From Cladorhizidae sp. MBARI D1340-BT2 (taxonomy: Eukaryota; Porifera; Demospongiae; Poecilosclerida; Cladorhizidae), in the NCBI GenBank assembly GCA_028752905.1, contig JAQNBH010000005.1, forward strand, positions 5,692,502 to 5,756,501: a stretch of DNA of 64,000 nucleotides. Direction: 5' to 3'. The notes under the pieces were generated by a model. The model did not search any database, was not told where the DNA came from, and saw only the letters and a program-made list of their open reading frames with translations. A program made the position numbers and the translations under genes. The stretch's first letter is position 1. Every line of letters starts with the position of its first letter. This document shows positions 55,801 through 63,912 of this stretch, piece by piece.

Positions 55801-58800
55801 CTGGAGCTGCAGTCGTGCCTGGAGCTGCAGTCGTGCCTGGAGCTGCAGTCGTGCCTGGAGCTGCAGTCGTGCCTGGAGCTGCAGTCGTGCCTAGAGCTGC
55901 AGTCGTGCCTGGAGCTGCAGTCGTGCCTAGAGCTGCAGTCGTGCCTGGAGCTGCAGTCGTGCCTGGAGCTACAGTCATGCCTGGAGCTGCAGTCGTGCCT
56001 GGAGCTGCAGTCGTGCCTGGAGCTGCAGTCGTGCGTGGAGTTTGCATATCTTGCCAGTGAAGCTCACACTTCCTCCCTCCAGCTGTGCATGTATTTTCCT
56101 GTGCCGTTGTCTAACCTTCAAGTTCTTGAAGTGTCTATAACATGTAAAATGAGATTAGGACAAAAAGAAAGGCAACAAGCATGTACCCGCGTCCTGGGTA
56201 GATGACCCTTAACCATTTAGAACTTTGTACATTAAAACGTGTGCAACGATTGGTTTTTATGGTAAAGGGTCGTTTATCTGTCTGAGGTCTCCATGGATAC
56301 AGTCTTGTCTCCTTCCTTCTTTGACAGGGTAGATGACCCTTTAGACCATTTAGAACTTTGTTCATTAAAACGTGTGATTGGTATGTGTGGTAAAGGGTCG
56401 TTTTATCTACCTGAGGTCTCCATGGATACAGTCTTGTCTCCTTCCTTCAAACATCTTTACTTTTTGTTTGGGATTTGGGGGACTCGCTTATTTGCGTTGT
56501 TATTTCTGATATTATTATACTTGAGCGGTACTACACCAGGTCAGAGTTCTATTAAGTCCAATTCTTAGCTTTGGTGTCTCCAGAACTTCAAACACTTTTT
56601 CTAACCTGTTTCCTGTTGTTGCCCACTCCGCATCTCATCACATGTCCTACCTGGCTGCTAGTGTTGACTGTACCCATGTAGACCACGCTGTCCACTACAC
56701 AATATATCTTGTTGCTGGTGCTGACTGTGCCCATGTTTTGTCAGCAATAGCTTCCCTTAAGGACTTGCTAACAGATGCCTAGGAGAACTCCACTACCAAA
56801 CAGCAGAGGTTTTGGTTGAAGACTAATTTCGCACACCATTTATAACTGACTCTGTAAACTAAAAGATTCAAGGGCACACTGGGAGTCTTAAGGAGTTAAT
56901 TAGCAGAGGAAAGAAGCATTTAGCAGTTAAGAAGCTGTCGGTATGAGTTTCAGCTGAGATATGAGCTTTGGGTTTGGGGAGCTTGCCATGTAGCACAATG
57001 TAGCACAATCTTTGTTTCTTAATGTGTTAAATCGTGCACTCCCTCATAGCAACAAGGTGTGAAGCTAACCAGTTCCGGTTATGATATGACCCTGTATGCC
57101 CGAGTGATTTATTACACACAACTGGAACTACTTGATATGTGAGCTTGTATCACAATGAGTGCATGGATGCAGACTACTGCAGTGTATCACAGTGAGTGCA
57201 TGGATGCAGACTACTGCAGTGTATCACAGTGAGTGCATGCATGCAGACTACTGCAGTGTATCACAGTGAGTGCATGCATGCAGACTGCTGCAGTGTATCA
57301 CAGTGAGTGCATGGATGCAGACTGCTGCAGTGTATCACAGTGAGTGCATGGATGCAGACTACTGCAGTGTATCACAGTGAGTGCATGGATGCAGACTGCT
57401 GCAGTGTATCACAGTGAGTGCATGGATGCAGACTACTGCAGTGTATCACAGTGAGTGCATGGATGCAGACTACTGCAGTGTATCACAGTGAGTGCATGGA
57501 TGCAGACTACTGCAGTGTATCACAGTGAGTGCATGGATGCAGACTGCTGCAGTGTATCACAGTGAGTGCATGGATGCAGACTACTGCAGTGTATCACAGT
57601 GAGTGCATGGATGCAGACTACTGCAGTGTATCACAGTGAGTGCATGGATGCAGACTACTGCAGTGTATCACAGTGAGTGCATGGATGCAGACTGCTGCAG
57701 TGTATCCCAGTGAGTGCATGGATGCAGACTACTGCAGTGTATCACAGTGAGTGCATGGATGCAGACTACTGCAGTGTATCACAGTGAGTGCATGGATGCA
57801 GACTACTGCAGTGTATCACAGTGAGTGCATGGATGCAGACTACTGCAGTGTATCACAGTGAGTGCATGCATGCAGACTGCTGCAGTGTATCACAGTGAGT
57901 GCATGGATGCAGACTACTGCAGTGTATCACAGTGAGTGCATGGATGCAGACTACTGCAGTGTATCACAGTGAGTGCATGGATGCAGACTACTGCAGTGTA
58001 TCACAGTGAGTGCATGGATGCAGACTACTGCAGTGTATCACAGTGAGTGCATGCATGCAGACTACTGCAGTGTATCACAGTGAGTGCATGGATGCAGACT
58101 AAGGCATAGTATCGGGCAAGGATGTTGGGGAATGGCTTTGTTGAGAAAGTCAAGTTTAGACTACCTGAAACTGATTGCTGGCACTGTTCCGGTCTGGAAC
58201 CCTCTACTACGCAATCAATCTCCTCACTAATTGATTGCATAAATACTCAATTCTTTCATATTGCAAATTGGTCGTTATGAAATTATATAGCGGGGGTGGG
58301 GGGGATTTTATAGCGGGTTTTGCTGTTGCTGTTTATAGGAAATATTTTCTCCCTTTACTGCAATACTTGAAACTAGCTGCTGGGTTGTGCTTGCATGTGC
58401 TATTTCTCTGCCCTTATAAGATGGCGAGGGTCTTTGTGTGCGTCTGTCCAGCAACACTTCAGCATCGCCTTGGAGGATGTGTTAAATTTGGTGTTATGAT
58501 TATTTGCTTGCAGATAATCACCAGAACCAGAGCAGATATTGCAGTGAGTAGACATGCAAGCTAATATCATGGCTAAATCTCGACCTGACAGCTTCTTACC
58601 TCTAAAATGATGCATTGGCTTGGGCATAGCTTCAACAATGCTTCCTGTGTGCGCCTCGAACCCTTCGCTAAGATGAACAGGCCGAGAAAATAAAACACTT
58701 GGGAAACTGTGAAGTTCTCCTTCAAAATCTTAATGTTGATCGTTATAAAGAAGATAACAGGAAGCTGCCAATGTGTGCAGCACACCCCCATGTTGTACAC

Positions 58801-59489
58801 CTTGTGTGCTATGCACACACATAGTAAAGCACAGAAGCCACTGACTAGCACACCCACACGGTGTACACCTGGTGTGCTATGCACTCACATAGTGCACAGA
58901 AGCCACTGGCTGGCGCACACCCACGGTGTAAACCTGGTGTACTATACACAAACATAGCCACAAGGTAAAGCACAGAAGCCACTGAGCAAGCACACCTACA
59001 CGGTGTACACTTGGTGTGCTATGCACACACATAGTAAAGCACAGAAGCTGACTAGCACACCTACACGGTGTACACCTGGTGTGCTATGCACACACATAGT
59101 AAAGCACAGAAGCCACTGGCTGTTGTACTGACTACTACAGACTGTAGTGGGTACAGACAGATGGTGCAAAATTTGACTCGTCTTTCCTGGTGGCCTTGCA
59201 CTTCTTGCCTCGGTCACTGCTCCGCTGTTCGGGGAAAGTGTTATATATAGAATGTGTGTGTGTATTTAATTGGCACATAGACATATCTCCATAATGATTG
59301 ACAACATTCTGAACTTAACGTCACGGGCTAGAAACCACAACGTATGACATGACATCGCTTCTTTTTTTGTAATTGTTGTGTTGTGGTTGGTATTTGTAAC
59401 GTTGGACCGACTGAGATAGGTGTGGCTATCCTGATGCCTCCTACCTGCAAACTGTGAAAGGGTTCCTGACAGCAAGAAGAAAGGTGTGA
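48600..59489 (+). CDS. Macrodomain-RING-Deltex C-terminal (DTC) protein, probable ADP-ribose-linked E3 ubiquitin ligase
   Basis: Exons 48600-49882, 49951-50573, 53941-54122, 54263-54421, 54512-54618 and 59420-59489 sum to 2424 nt: 807 residues plus TGA, with every junction in phase. Domain order is an N-terminal KH-like or unassigned part, macrodomain, Gly-rich linker, RING and DTC. RING-DTC modules define the Deltex E3 family (DTX1-4, DTX3L), which ubiquitinates targets and can bind ADP-ribose or NAD. Macrodomains bind ADP-ribose. In vertebrates DTX3L works with the macrodomain protein PARP9; here both functions sit in one chain. No ART (PARP catalytic) domain or WWE is visible. The 5' end is open: the first exon here begins in phase 0 after an acceptor, so upstream exons exist, perhaps those at 15084. 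Introns carry four minisatellites and nested TTAA elements. Confidence 0.87.
49951..50573 (+). CDS. Gly/Lys-rich and Ser/Pro-rich linker exon
   Basis: It follows the acceptor TTGTTGTTCTTAG and completes the AGT serine codon with the exon before. GVGKDGG-type heptads repeat at about residues 35-90, followed by a Gly-rich run and a Ser/Pro/Thr-rich tail ending SGSYP. It looks disordered: a flexible spacer between macrodomain and RING. The coding GGA-rich stretch is itself a small in-frame tandem repeat. It exits in phase 1 at GTAAGT. Confidence 0.82.
51076..52648. mobile_element. TTAA-type element, family B, carrying a nested family A element
   Basis: The ends are perfect inverted repeats, TAAGGGGGGACTACACCTG and its complement, flanked by TTAA at 51072-51075 and 52649-52652. 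The uninterrupted 42-bp repeat units give the empty site (TATTTAAGCTGG). Family B arms 51076-51263 and 52051-52648 match the element at 22.8-23.5 kb. The central part, 51264-52050, is a separate family A element. Confidence 0.88.
51264..52050. mobile_element. TTAA-type foldback element, family A, nested in family B
   Basis: The ends AAGGGGGGGACAGCACCATT and (complement of the right end) AAGGAGGGACAGTTGCATTT match each other. The inverted arms meet near 51640-51660 (GAGTTTTATGGATTATTAAC loop region). The arms are related to the 31.7-kb copy. The flanking target is diverged from TTAA (CTAA/TCAA). Confidence 0.78.
53630..53940. other. Intron sequence before the RING exon
   Basis: Single-copy sequence ending in the T-rich acceptor of the RING exon. 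Nothing else was recognised. Confidence 0.5.
53941..54122 (+). CDS. RING-finger exon
   Basis: The acceptor is TTTTTTCTTTAG. With the previous exon it reads KCVICWRAPPNDQMTICDSG then EHFQCKGCIDMI and YCPACIP. This gives C-x2-C, C-x4-H, H-x2-C, C-x2-C and a final C-x2-C, a RING zinc-binding set. The RING recruits the E2 in Deltex ligases. The spacing between the third Cys and His is one or two residues longer than usual. The exon ends in phase 0 at GTAAGG. Confidence 0.85.
54263..54618 (+). CDS. Deltex C-terminal (DTC) domain, two exons
   Basis: Exon 54263-54421 reads TLNTELPGYPKSSTIKIEYN and, after the loop, AYLPNCPEGVEVAR. Exon 54512-54618 reads LFQEDFDEKLTFTV and THLYHKTSMHGGGL. These match the DTC landmarks LPGY..(G)TI.I.Y, TAYLPDN.EG..V, L...FD..L.FTV and HHKTS..GG. 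The first His of HHKT is Tyr here, and the loop after FTV is short. A C-homopolymer of 20 forms the polypyrimidine tract of the first acceptor. The 3' end and donor of the second exon seed the 62-bp array that follows. Confidence 0.9.
54556..55305. repeat. Exon-derived minisatellite, 62-bp unit, ~12 copies, each with coding piece plus splice donor
   Basis: The first unit is the last ~50 nt of the DTC exon (GTTGTCTGCACTCACTTGTA, TCACAAGACAAGCATGCATG, GAGGAGGGCT) plus the start of the intron (GTAAGTCTGGGT). Most copies keep the GTAAGT donor; two have a deletion (GAGGGCTGGGTGTT) and two have GTGAGT. No copy has an acceptor. Reading through the first donor meets a TAA at once. Confidence 0.93.
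55410..56036. repeat. Minisatellite, 18-bp unit, ~35 copies
   Basis: The unit is CTGGAGCTGCAGTCGTGC with variants CTAGAG and CTACAGTCATGC that recur at regular spacing (about 7-8 units), showing a higher-order repeat. The 6-codon period leaves three frames open on both strands. Confidence 0.96.
56198..56455. repeat. Tandem duplication, ~130 bp x 2
   Basis: Both copies begin GTAGATGACCCTT and end with CATGGATACAGTCTTGTCTC. Inside each copy GATGACCCTT and AAGGGTCGTTT are imperfect inverted partners. Confidence 0.85.
56456..57149. other. DTC intron, unique stretch
   Basis: No exon, RNA or repeat was recognised. Confidence 0.45.
57150..58095. repeat. Minisatellite, 37-bp unit, ~26 copies
   Basis: The unit reads GTGAGTGCATGGATGCAGAC then TACTGCAGTGTATCACA. 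Each copy carries GTGAGT, a good donor-like hexamer, and CTGCAG. It lies in the intron before the terminal DTC exon. Confidence 0.95.
58096..58774. other. DTC intron, unique stretch
   Basis: A G-run lies near 58292. Short open frames have no resemblance to known families. No exon is called. Confidence 0.4.
58775..59115. repeat. Minisatellite, ~68-bp unit, ~5 diverged copies
   Basis: Shared blocks are ACACGGTGTACACCTGGTGT, GCTATGCACACACATAGTAA and AGCACAGAAGCCACTG. Confidence 0.85.
59420..59489 (+). CDS. Terminal DTC exon
   Basis: It completes the CTG codon split at 54618 and reads CGYPDASYLQTVKGFLTARR KV then TGA, matching the end of Deltex proteins (GYPD.SYL..V..EL...G). Phase, order and family match all agree, although the intron before it is 4.8 kb and full of minisatellites. 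The Glu pair usual in the last helix (EEL) is replaced by GFL. Confidence 0.85.
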
Positions 59490-59624
59490 TGGCTGGATAC
59501 CTGAGGAGCTTCTGCTGTTAAAGAATATTCTTGTTAGATAATATTTCGCTATATACTATAGTACGAATTATTCTGTGCTAATGTATATAATTGGTGTATG
59601 TAACTAATTTTAGTGTCATGTAAT

Positions 59625-60372
59625 ATAGAACTGATTTGGGAGACATTTAATATAGAACTGATTTGGGAGGCATGTAATATAGAACTGATTTGAGTGATGT
59701 AATATAGAACTGATTTGGGAGGCATGTAATATAGAACTGATTTGAGTGATGTAATATAGAACTGATTTGAGTGATGTAATATAGAACTGATTTGAGTGAT
59801 GTAATATAGAACTGATTTGAGTGATGTAATATAGAACTGATTTGAGTGATGTAATATAGAACTGATTTGAGTGATGTAATATAGAACTGATTTGAGTGAT
59901 GTAATATAGAACTGATTTGAGTGATGTAATATAGAACTGATTTGAGTGATGTAATATAGAACTGATTTGAGTGATGTAATATAGAACTGATTTGAGTGAT
60001 GTAATATAGAACTGATTTGAGTGATGTAATATAGAACTGATTTGAGTGATGTAATATAGAACTGATTTGAGTGATGTAATATAGAACTGATTTGAGTGAT
60101 GTAATATAGAACTGATTTGAGTGATGTAATATAGAACTGATTTGAGTGATGTAATATAGAACTGATTTGAGTGATGTAATATAGAACTGATTTGAGTGAT
60201 GTAATATATATAGAACTGATTTGAGTGATGTAATATAGAACTGATTTGAGTGATGTAATATAGAACTGATTTGGGTGATGTAATATGTAATATAGAACTG
60301 ATTTGAGTGATGTAATATAGAACTGATTTGGGAGACATTTAATATAGAACTGATTTGGGTTGCATGTAATCT
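59625..60372. repeat. Minisatellite, 25-bp unit, ~29 copies
   Basis: The unit is ATGTAATATAGAACTGATTT then GAGTG. Outer copies have GGGAGGC or GGGAGAC in place of GAGTG. A further diverged unit (TTTAATATATAACTGATTTG) lies at 61350-61375, beyond the pentapeptide fragment. Confidence 0.95.
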
Positions 60373-60579
60373 TGTGATGATTTTGACCATGAGGCCATTA
60401 TAGAGATTGTTGACTTAGATAATAGCTCACTTAAATTATGCCTGTCAAATAAATAAAAAATGCTTGTTATTGGTTGGAATTAAAGAATCTTATATTTATA
60501 GCATTTTTTAGCCTGCTAATCTTTTTCTCACGAGAATTTTGCGAGTTCACAGCCCCAGAGGGGGTTTGGATATAGTTTG

Positions 60580-61330
60580 TCATTTTTATATATATATCTG
60601 GCGAATAACTGATACTACGTTTACAAATGTTGCGATATTTAGTTTATCGAGCGTTGATTCATTTTGCAGAGCTTGTGCAACCGGCTTTATTTCTGCATTT
60701 ATTTCTGCATTTAATAGACGGTATCGTTTAAATCTGTGATTCCATGAACTAAAATCACAAGAAAAATTGGAATTATTGATTAGCCTGACCTGACAATTCA
60801 AGGTCTGTAATGAATTTGCTTTTTTTTCAAGTGTTTTGTTTATTGAATATACTCTTAATCCGCTAACTTGGTTTTTAAATTTGACGTTTTTCTTATCTGC
60901 TAAAACTAACCTGGCAAAGTGCTATATATACCTTTCAAAGGTGACATCATCTTAGAAAAGCTTGAACCACTTAAATTGGTGTTGTCAAAGTTTGTGTTTT
61001 CAGGTACCAGATCACAAAAAAAAAATGTTCGCGTAAAAGCGCCTAAAAGTAAATTCAGCCCCGCACCATTTAGTTTTGCATTAACAAAGCTGGTGCCGAA
61101 AAGCTTTGTGCCTGAAAAGTTTGCATTCTCCAGATTGCTTCCGTCAAAATAGATGCCTCTTATGTCCATTCCTGGCAAATTAGCACCTTTTAAGTTGGCA
61201 TTTTTGAAATTTAATTCGCCTTATGTCAGAACCACTTAAATTTATACAGATCATATCCGGATAAATCCAGATTAGAGAATTTTGGGGTGACATGTCCGGA
61301 TAAATCCAGATTAGAGAATTTTGGGGTGAC
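60580..61330 (-). pseudogene. Bacterial-like pentapeptide-repeat gene fragment, frameshifted
   Basis: On the - strand 61178-60906 reads GIYFDGSNLENANFSGTKLF then NAKLNGAGLNLLLGAF and TNFDNTNLSGSSF: five-residue A(D/N)LxX repeats of the right-handed beta-helix pentapeptide family. Upstream pieces in other frames (NFKNANLKGANLPGMDIRG, INLSGSDIR, FSNLDLSGYDL) continue the pattern, so at least two frameshifts break it. Downstream, 60890-60590 holds an AT-rich open frame (LVLADKKNVKFKNQVSGLRV, LINNSNFSCDFSSWN, EINAEIKPVAQALQNE). No introns are evident. Such genes are mainly bacterial; a decayed transfer from a bacterium is the simplest reading. The exact role of the parent gene is unknown. Confidence 0.6.
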
Positions 61331-61333
61331 ATG
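61253..61333. repeat. 39-bp direct repeat x 2 within the pentapeptide fragment
   Basis: TCCGGATAAATCCAGATTAG followed by AGAATTTTGGGGTGACATG occurs twice in tandem. It interrupts the upstream part of the fragment. Confidence 0.9.
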
Positions 61334-62057
61334 TATATATATAATAACTGAGATTTAATATATAACTGATTTGGGTGACGTGTATCTTGCTGTTGCGTTG
61401 ATGCATTGCGACTATATTATATATTGTGTGTGTGCTGGAGCTTGTTGGCTAGTCGTTAGCTCGACTGGCATGGGAAGAGTTGGGGTGGAAAGCAGAGAAA
61501 AGGATGGAAGAGATGGACGCCTGCTCTGACTTCAAGTGTATATTTTGTAGGAGTATTTTGATACGTTTGTTTCTCATGACAACAATAATTATAGCTAACA
61601 TAACAGCGTAAACTAATAATAAATATTTGAGGGATCAAACTCCAGCTCAAGAAAGCACCATCCTCAGCTGCAGAGTCCTCTCTGGAACACCTAACGAGAA
61701 TTCACAATGGTGACTTGGGTGGGAGCAATGGTTTGAAATTGCAAGCCATAGTGCAAGTTAGAGAGGTCCACAGAGATGACAATCTTGCTGTACAGGTGAA
61801 TTTTGCACAACAGGCAACATGTTTGATGAGCCACCATTTAAAACTTGTACTAATTATTATGCTGTTTAATACATTATATTCCTGATGAAGGCTAGAGCAT
61901 CTAGTCGAAATGTGGTGAGAGTAAAATTAAAGTTGATTATCGAGGTAATTATAATTTTGTTATGTCGACTAAGAGAGTTAGTTGACAATATATCAGCAGT
62001 CTGTCTGCTGTATCAGTGTCGAGTCCAAACTGCGAGTGTCCAGTTACCCAACTTTAT
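61334..62057. other. Spacer with one weak open frame and a hammerhead-like motif
   Basis: A + strand open frame at 61631-61885 (AAESSLEHLTRIHNGDLGGS...) has no recognised family and no good acceptor. At its end lies CTGATGA, a 7-bp hairpin (GGCTAGA-GCA-TCTAGTC) and GAAA, the arrangement of a hammerhead ribozyme core. The remaining stems were not found. Confidence 0.35.
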
Positions 62058-63217
62058 TAATTATTATTATTATTATTAATAAGACTTTACAGAACAGTAC
62101 AAATAATAATGTGGTGATCATGGTTGTGAGACTATGATTGTATCTTGACAGGGCTGGTCTGATGGTCTGATGGCATTGAGCCAGCAGCTCTTACAACTAA
62201 ACATTTGGTCAAACAATTATAATTAGCTAGACAAAGTCTGAGAGAGGTGTTTTGAGGAGATGGAATGTTGGTGCATTTGTAACAGGGACAAGCGAAGTGG
62301 AATGAGCAAGGATTGTCGGGCTCAAAATGACTTTCAAAATGAGACCACAAGAATTTCTTGAGCTGATGGACGATAGTTTGTGTATATAGATCCAAGTTGA
62401 TGGGAGGGAGTGCATTCCACAAACAAGGAAATCTTCTCAAATTGATAGTTTTGTTCTAGAAATAGTGTTTTCAATTTGTTAGAGCTGGCTGCTCTGGGTA
62501 GAGCCTGTGACAAGAGATATATAGTCACAAATGTTGAAGGCACCAGAATTACAATGAAAGGATTTGATAACAAATATGATCTCTATCTGCATCATTAGAG
62601 GCAGGAGATCGAGAGTTGTTAACCTAGATTTATAATCTGAGGTATAATCTGAAAGGATGAACTTTGTTGCTCGTCTCTGTAGTAGTTTCTCAAGATGGAG
62701 AATGTCCTTTATGAGATGGGGATGCCAAACAGGAGAACAATAAGTTAGTTGAGACCGCACTAGAGATATATACAAAAGCTTTCTCGCCTTGACTGAACCA
62801 CAGCTGATGTCCGACGTAATAGACCAAGAGTTCTATATGATTTTTTGCTTAAGTTGTTATAATGTTCTTTCCAGGACAGATGAGAGAATATGATAACTCC
62901 TAGGTCACGGTGAAACTCCTTTGCAATAATCTTCTTGTTATTTATAATATAGTTTGTGTAGAGCATTATCTTGTCTGTTGAAACTAAAAAGTACATTCTT
63001 TGGCTCATTAAACATTCTTTGCTCCAGGCATGGATAGCATCAAGGTCATTTTGAAGACATATATTATCTAGGGGAGAGCTGATCTGTTTTAGACACTTGG
63101 TGTCATCCGCAAAGAACAAAATAGAGGAGTGAGGTGAAGTATGTGGAAGGTCATTAATATAAATAAGAAACAGCATTGGCCCCAATATGCTTCCCTGAGA
63201 CTTGGTTTCCTAGTCTT
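62058..63217 (-). pseudogene. 5'-truncated LINE (non-LTR retrotransposon), reverse transcriptase C-terminal half
   Basis: Read on the - strand: SQGSILGPMLFLIYINDLP, ILFFADDTK (the F-A-D-D catalytic box of reverse transcriptase), HLSWKEHYNN, the thumb region SQLTYCSPVWHPHLIKDI and LEKLLQRRATKFIL, and the C-terminal RRFPCLWNALPPINLDLY with the Cys-rich FHFACPCYKC. It begins abruptly at about 63217, within the palm, which is typical 5' truncation. At least three frameshifts separate the pieces. The 3' end has a TAA/TAATAA run (62058-62085 on the + strand as TTATTA repeats), as in CR1/I-type elements. It is dead. Confidence 0.88.
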
Positions 63218-63594
63218 GGCTAAGTCACCGCGTAGTTATTACAATAAGACCCTTGTTGGGAAGCGCTCAAGCCTGGAAGGACTTGGTAAGAAAACATAAC
63301 AGCAGATATATTAACTTCGGTTGCTTGGGATTTCCCAACCCAGGAGGACCCCTGACATGTCAGGGAAGTCATCAAGGCCAGGTGGAACTCCCTGTGGCCA
63401 AAACTCGACCCTTTGAAGGGATTGTGAACCATTTGAATATAAGAAACACATGCACATAGTTAGATATCGGACAGTATGCATATATCCACATATGGATACA
63501 TAAAGGACCTGGGAGTATGCTGCCATAAAAGGAGCAAGATCCCCAGTCCTCGGGGTTACTAAGTTTTGTGATTGTAGGTGAAATCAATGGGAAT
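63218..63594. other. Spacer right of the LINE
   Basis: No feature was recognised. Several short open frames on both strands have no family resemblance. Confidence 0.4.
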
Positions 63595-63912
63595 ATTATC
63601 TGGAGGGAGATGGACCTCTGCTGCTGAGAGGGCAGATGAGGAGAGATGTCAGCAGGACAGAGAGACTATGACAGGAAGAGGCCTGACAACTGAAGGAGGC
63701 AGAGGATAATGAACGATGGGAATAGCTATTCCTGAACACGCAACAGACCAACATTGAAGAGCAGAGACATCTGACTGGAAAAAGAGGACTAGCAAAGACA
63801 CTCCCAACCTGGCTGTATTGAAGGACCCAGCCGAGATAGAGATGTTCCTCTCCAATTTTGTGTCGCACATGACAACTTTCAAAGTCCACAAGGACCACTG
63901 GATGGCCAACAT
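63595..63912 (+). pseudogene. Gag-like retroelement fragment
   Basis: The + strand, with frame breaks, ends in DPAEIEMFLSNFVSHMTTFK then KDHWMANI. This resembles the capsid start of Gypsy-type gag (E.+.+L..FE..M......W). The reading is cut off by the hAT-like end to its right. Confidence 0.45.

Noticed and set aside
55259..56205. Overlapping frames of 213-281 codons reading LELQSC, GAAVVP or APGTTA repeats
   Set aside because: The 18-bp unit keeps three frames open; no splice context or conserved flank.
59616..60390. Two long - strand frames reading SSILHHSNQFYIT-type repeats
   Set aside because: 25-bp minisatellite; the frame cycles through all three registers of the same unit.
61631..61885. 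An 84-codon + strand frame as a gene exon
   Set aside because: No acceptor or recognised domain; mentioned only as a weak open frame beside the hammerhead-like motif.
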